From Pricia antarctica (GTDB lineage: Bacteria > Bacteroidota > Bacteroidia > Flavobacteriales > Flavobacteriaceae), in the NCBI RefSeq assembly GCF_900101815.1, contig NZ_FNAO01000002.1:434001-498000 (forward strand): a stretch of 64,000 nt of DNA, in the 5' to 3' direction. The notes under the pieces were generated by a model. It worked only from the letters and a program-made list of their open reading frames with translations, made no database searches and was not told where the DNA came from. Each line of letters begins with the position of its first letter. Within the stretch, counting starts at the first letter, position 1. Shown piece after piece: positions 63,350 through 64,000 of this stretch. Both the position numbers and the translations under genes were made by a program.

Positions 63350-64000
63350 ATGAGCAAGCAATTAAAGGGTTTTTGCCTTCAAGGCCGCGAAAGAATTTAC
63401 CCCGGTTCGGGGGTATCCGTTACCGCCAACACATCAGTAGTCGAAATGGAAATCCCCGAACTGAAGGAAGGTGAGATTTTGGCGAAAACCTTATATACGG
63501 GAATCTGTGGTTCCGATAATAGCGCCTCCTTGGGAAAACCAAATTTCGATTGGGTCGAACGGCCGCGGATAATCGGACATGAATTCAGTGCCGAAATCCT
63601 GGAATTGGGCCCCGGCGATCATGGTGACCTGAAAGTAGGCGACCATTTCACGCCTTTGGCCATGTTGGGGTGCCAAGATGAGGAATGTCCCGCCTGTAGT
63701 GTAGCAAAATGGAACCTATGTCCTCAAAAACAAATCATTGGATTCCATAGAAATGGGGGTTTCGGACAACAGGTTGTATTGGAATCCGACAGGGTCGTAT
63801 CACTCATGGAAGGACTGACGCCGCAACAAGGGGCTTTGGTAGAGCCTTTATCCGTCGTTGTTAATGCCCTGTACAGCAAATGTCATATCAAACCCGGCGA
63901 CGATGTGGTAGTCACCGGATGTGGCATCATTGGCCTGATGTCCGCCGAATTGGCGAAGGCCGCGGGGGCAAGGGTAGTGGTGACCGGTATTGCCCACGAC
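63350..64000 (+). CDS. Zinc-dependent medium-chain dehydrogenase (partial)
   Basis: Frame open to the window end; 217 residues are visible. Catalytic zinc motif in YTGICGSDNSA and GHEFSAEILE, structural zinc cysteines in GCQDEECPACSVAKWNLC (C-x4-C-x2-C-x7-C), and the cofactor motif VVTGCGIIGLMSAELAKAAG. This is like sorbitol, threonine or glucose dehydrogenase of the MDR superfamily. Third gene of the AraC-divergent operon. The rest of the gene is outside the window. Confidence 0.9.
   Translation, partial: MSKQLKGFCLQGRERIYPGSGVSVTANTSVVEMEIPELKEGEILAKTLYTGICGSDNSASLGKPNFDWVERPRIIGHEFSAEILELGPGDHGDLKVGDHFTPLAMLGCQDEECPACSVAKWNLCPQKQIIGFHRNGGFGQQVVLESDRVVSLMEGLTPQQGALVEPLSVVVNALYSKCHIKPGDDVVVTGCGIIGLMSAELAKAAGARVVVTGIAHD

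Noticed and set aside
1-64000. CRISPR arrays, prophage, insertion sequences, tRNA or rRNA genes
   Set aside because: No regularly spaced repeats with spacers, no transposase or phage proteins, and no tRNA or rRNA-like sequence were recognised by eye.

Overview
The window looks like chromosomal DNA of a marine Bacteroidota, most likely a Flavobacteriaceae. It has a SusC/SusD pair, lipoproteins whose lipobox is followed by acidic residues, sulfatase and GH109 genes of algal or animal glycan breakdown, A-rich start regions without Shine-Dalgarno sequences, and one promoter of the Bacteroidota type (TTG-N17-TAnnTTTG). No rRNA, tRNA, CRISPR array, transposase or phage gene was seen.

Layout. (1) 1-5.9 kb: a three-gene RND/HAE-1 efflux operon (adaptor, pump, TolC) behind three 21-bp-phased direct repeats. 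(2) 6-19.8 kb: an Lrp/AsnC regulator divergent from SusC, SusD and a purple-acid-phosphatase-like phosphoesterase, followed by an ethanolamine-type permease, a glutamine-synthetase-like ligase, an aldehyde dehydrogenase, an iron alcohol dehydrogenase and a class I amidotransferase. Read together they suggest uptake and gamma-glutamylated oxidation of an amino alcohol such as ethanolamine; this is the most interesting unit of the window. (3) 19.9-29.4 kb: a DUF1080 lipoprotein, an HPII-type catalase, several tiny membrane proteins, PAP2, DUF1206, CDF and AI-2E proteins; a stress and envelope region. (4) 29.6-33.9 kb: a DUF2231-cytochrome-DUF1549/DUF1553 protein paired with a Tat-exported DUF1501 protein. 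(5) 34.1-42.5 kb: DPP IV, L-serine dehydratase, and a YidR-like/SSS symporter/M24 peptidase operon. (6) 42.8-52 kb: exported alditol-oxidase-like flavoprotein, SDR, TIM-barrel isomerase, a sugar-acid dehydratase with a GntP permease, and a haem-binding PVC-type dehydrogenase; a sugar/sugar-acid oxidation region. (7) 52.1-54.3 kb: DUF3500 followed by decayed gene remnants (TolB-like, GH92-like). (8) 54.3-64 kb: GH109-like oxidoreductase, sulfatase, ThuA, D-tagatose-3-epimerase-like enzyme, AraC regulator, and a divergent operon of isomerase, Gfo/Idh/MocA oxidoreductase and a zinc dehydrogenase that runs off the window.

Across regions 4-8 many enzymes carry Tat or lipoprotein signals, pointing to redox and hydrolytic sugar chemistry in the periplasm or at the cell surface. 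A diverged ~80-bp repeat occurs at 16.2 kb and, inverted, at 54.2 kb. All functions are read from sequence motifs recognised by eye; no database search was possible.
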